NCBI GenBank assembly: GCA_019359445.1
Contig: JAHHHJ010000004.1
Coordinates: forward strand, 186,001-250,000
Source: Kastovskya adunca ATA6-11-RM4
GTDB taxonomy: Bacteria; Cyanobacteriota; Cyanobacteriia; Cyanobacteriales; Coleofasciculaceae
DNA: 64,000 nucleotides
Direction of reading: 5' to 3'
In this document: one piece after another, positions 62,839 to 64,000 of the stretch
Position numbering within the stretch: the first letter of the stretch is position 1
How the letters are laid out: the number at the start of each line of letters is the position of its first letter
Program-made: the position numbers and the translations under genes
The notes under the pieces: model-generated
The model's database searches: none
Told to the model about the DNA's origin: nothing
What the model saw: the letters and a program-made list of their open reading frames with translations, nothing else

Positions 62839-64000
62839 CTACAACAAGCGCAACTGAGAATCCTGTTTTGATGGTGTTTGTTGAGGCTCGGCTGCTTCTG
62901 AGGCGCTCTCGTCGCTGAGTTCTAACCAAACCGGATCATCACCAGCCAGCAAGCGGTTTGCGGCTTCCATGATCTCTGCCGAAATATCCTTGAGGTCTTC
63001 CCGATTTCCTAGATAAGCTTTCAAGGCTTCCATCGGGTCCATAGTGTTGCCAACGCCTAGTTCTGGTAGGCGAGGACGGGCTAGCTGACTGACTAGTTCT
63101 GGGCGAATTGTGTAGTTGTGGGCATCATTTAGTGCTTGGTGTAAAGCGGCGTTGTCGATCAAGTCCAGCTGTTCGGAACGCAGTCTATAAATTAGGCGTA
63201 CCACCGCGTCTTGAATCTCCTTTTTGGCGATCGCTTTCAGGATGGCTTTCTGAGGATCATCTGCCTCAGACACATCCACCTCAATTGTGCGGAAGGGACG
63301 CACGGGTAGGGAACAAAATTCCCAATTCGCCTGACCCCGTTCCAGTTCGACCATTACATAACCTTTCTCTTCCTTCTCTTCGCTAAAATCTACTCGCTCA
63401 ATGCTACCGGGGTAGATGATGGGCGGGTTATTAGACTTATTGAGATTTTGGTGCTTGTGGACGTGACCTAATGCCACATAGTCAAAGCAGGGTCGCGTCA
63501 GCATCGATAGGGGAATTGTGAAACCCTTACCCACTGCCAAAAAGCGTTCCGCCCCCAAATTGGCGCGGTCTGCCATCAAGTGCGCCAAGAGTACCGTCGG
63601 CACCTCTGGATCGAGTTGGCGAATCTCGCCTTCTAACACCGGGTCAAGGCGTTGTGTCAGTAACTCATTCACCTCTGCCAGTGCTAACCCTTCTGTTTCC
63701 GGGCGCGTCAGCAGCGCAGAACGAGTCAACCAAGGTAGAGTGATTACCTGTACCAGACCGTTACGGGTTTGGATGTGGTGAGTCTCGATGCGATCGCCTA
63801 CCAAAAAACCGGGTACTCCCAACGTCCGATAGATACACAGACTTGCCCCACCCTGTCCTTGGGAATGTTGGTCGTGATTTCCTACCAGCAACACCGTGGG
63901 GATGTCTGCATCTACTAAGCGGCGAAACTGGCTAGCAAAGGCTTCCTGCACAAATGGCGGCGGCGTTGCATCTGGAAAGGCATCGCCCCCAAAGAGAACT
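62839..64000 (-). CDS. sbcD: SbcD-like DNA repair exonuclease / metallophosphoesterase, partial
   Basis: Cut at the right edge; 386 residues are visible. The frame is open to the end: LFGGDAFPD before the visible start is the second metal motif of SbcD. VLLVGNHDQHSQG, TVLLAHLMADRA and VALGHVHKHQNLNK are the further motifs, and the C-terminal half (about 240-330) has the SbcD capping region. Acts with the SbcC ATPase on DNA ends and hairpins; sbcC is not visible. The terminal 40 residues are Ser/Glu-rich. GTG at 63951 is not the real start. Confidence 0.85.
   Translation of the reverse strand, partial: VLFGGDAFPDATPPPFVQEAFASQFRRLVDADIPTVLLVGNHDQHSQGQGGASLCIYRTLGVPGFLVGDRIETHHIQTRNGLVQVITLPWLTRSALLTRPETEGLALAEVNELLTQRLDPVLEGEIRQLDPEVPTVLLAHLMADRANLGAERFLAVGKGFTIPLSMLTRPCFDYVALGHVHKHQNLNKSNNPPIIYPGSIERVDFSEEKEEKGYVMVELERGQANWEFCSLPVRPFRTIEVDVSEADDPQKAILKAIAKKEIQDAVVRLIYRLRSEQLDLIDNAALHQALNDAHNYTIRPELVSQLARPRLPELGVGNTMDPMEALKAYLGNREDLKDISAEIMEAANRLLAGDDPVWLELSDESASEAAEPQQTPSKQDSQLRLL

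Overview
This 64 kb window is cyanobacterial chromosome, probably from a filamentous species. The palindrome GCGATCGC (HIP1) occurs about once per kb over much of it. Several genes are specific to cyanobacteria or photosynthetic lineages: chlG, CP12, pipX/pipY, cyanobacterial sepF, and the DUF3119, DUF3086, DUF3177, DUF2862 and DUF7734 families. There is no rRNA, tRNA, CRISPR array, prophage or intact transposon.

Region 1 (1-7.1 kb, + strand) is the end of a Pil/Tax-type chemotaxis operon for type IV pili: a PatA-like regulator fragment, CheY, CheW and a large MCP. It is followed by a MlaE-type lipid permease and two cyanobacterial conserved genes. Region 2 (7.2-15.7 kb) is housekeeping: plsY, the pipX-pipY-sepF-proC group, a TrpE/PabB-type enzyme, an EcfT-type permease, der and a small DMT-type transporter.

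Region 3 (15.7-42 kb) is a surface-polysaccharide island, mostly on the minus strand. It has GT2 and GT4 glycosyltransferases, UDP-galactopyranose mutase with a GlfT2-like transferase, dTDP-rhamnose genes rfbC/D/A (rfbB absent), nucleotide-sugar and lipid-linked-sugar genes, a sulfotransferase, a Wzm/Wzt ABC exporter and an APS kinase that can make PAPS. Its outer parts have two long HIP1-free gaps and AT-rich genes, which suggests acquisition by transfer. The rfb block has normal HIP1 density. Four proteins here (two GT2 enzymes, a GT2-GT4 fusion and the sulfotransferase) end in the same C-terminal tail (M-[EQ]-S-S-K-F-W-x-x-R-K-x-W) behind Gln/Glu-rich, probably helical segments. This looks like a shared targeting or assembly tag and is the best candidate for an undescribed system.

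Region 4 (42.2-44.7 kb) returns to core genes: DUF2862, a Get3/ArsA-like ATPase and chlG. Region 5 (44.8-50.2 kb) is a second polysaccharide cluster resembling hormogonium polysaccharide (hps) genes: two GT4, one GT2 and an O-antigen-polymerase-like protein. glmM follows.

Region 6 (52-64 kb) holds small conserved genes, CP12, a FIST sensor protein, a metallophosphoesterase, trmB, a PMT-type mannosyltransferase, a truncated NCS2 permease remnant, an EEP-family phosphatase/nuclease, an alpha/beta hydrolase and an SbcD-like nuclease cut by the window edge. Dispersed short repeats are prominent. A TGAAGNN heptamer array lies at the 3' end of four genes in gene orientation and supplies the stop codon of three. 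GGGGAGCA octamer arrays combine with it into an inverted composite around 55.6-57.9 kb.
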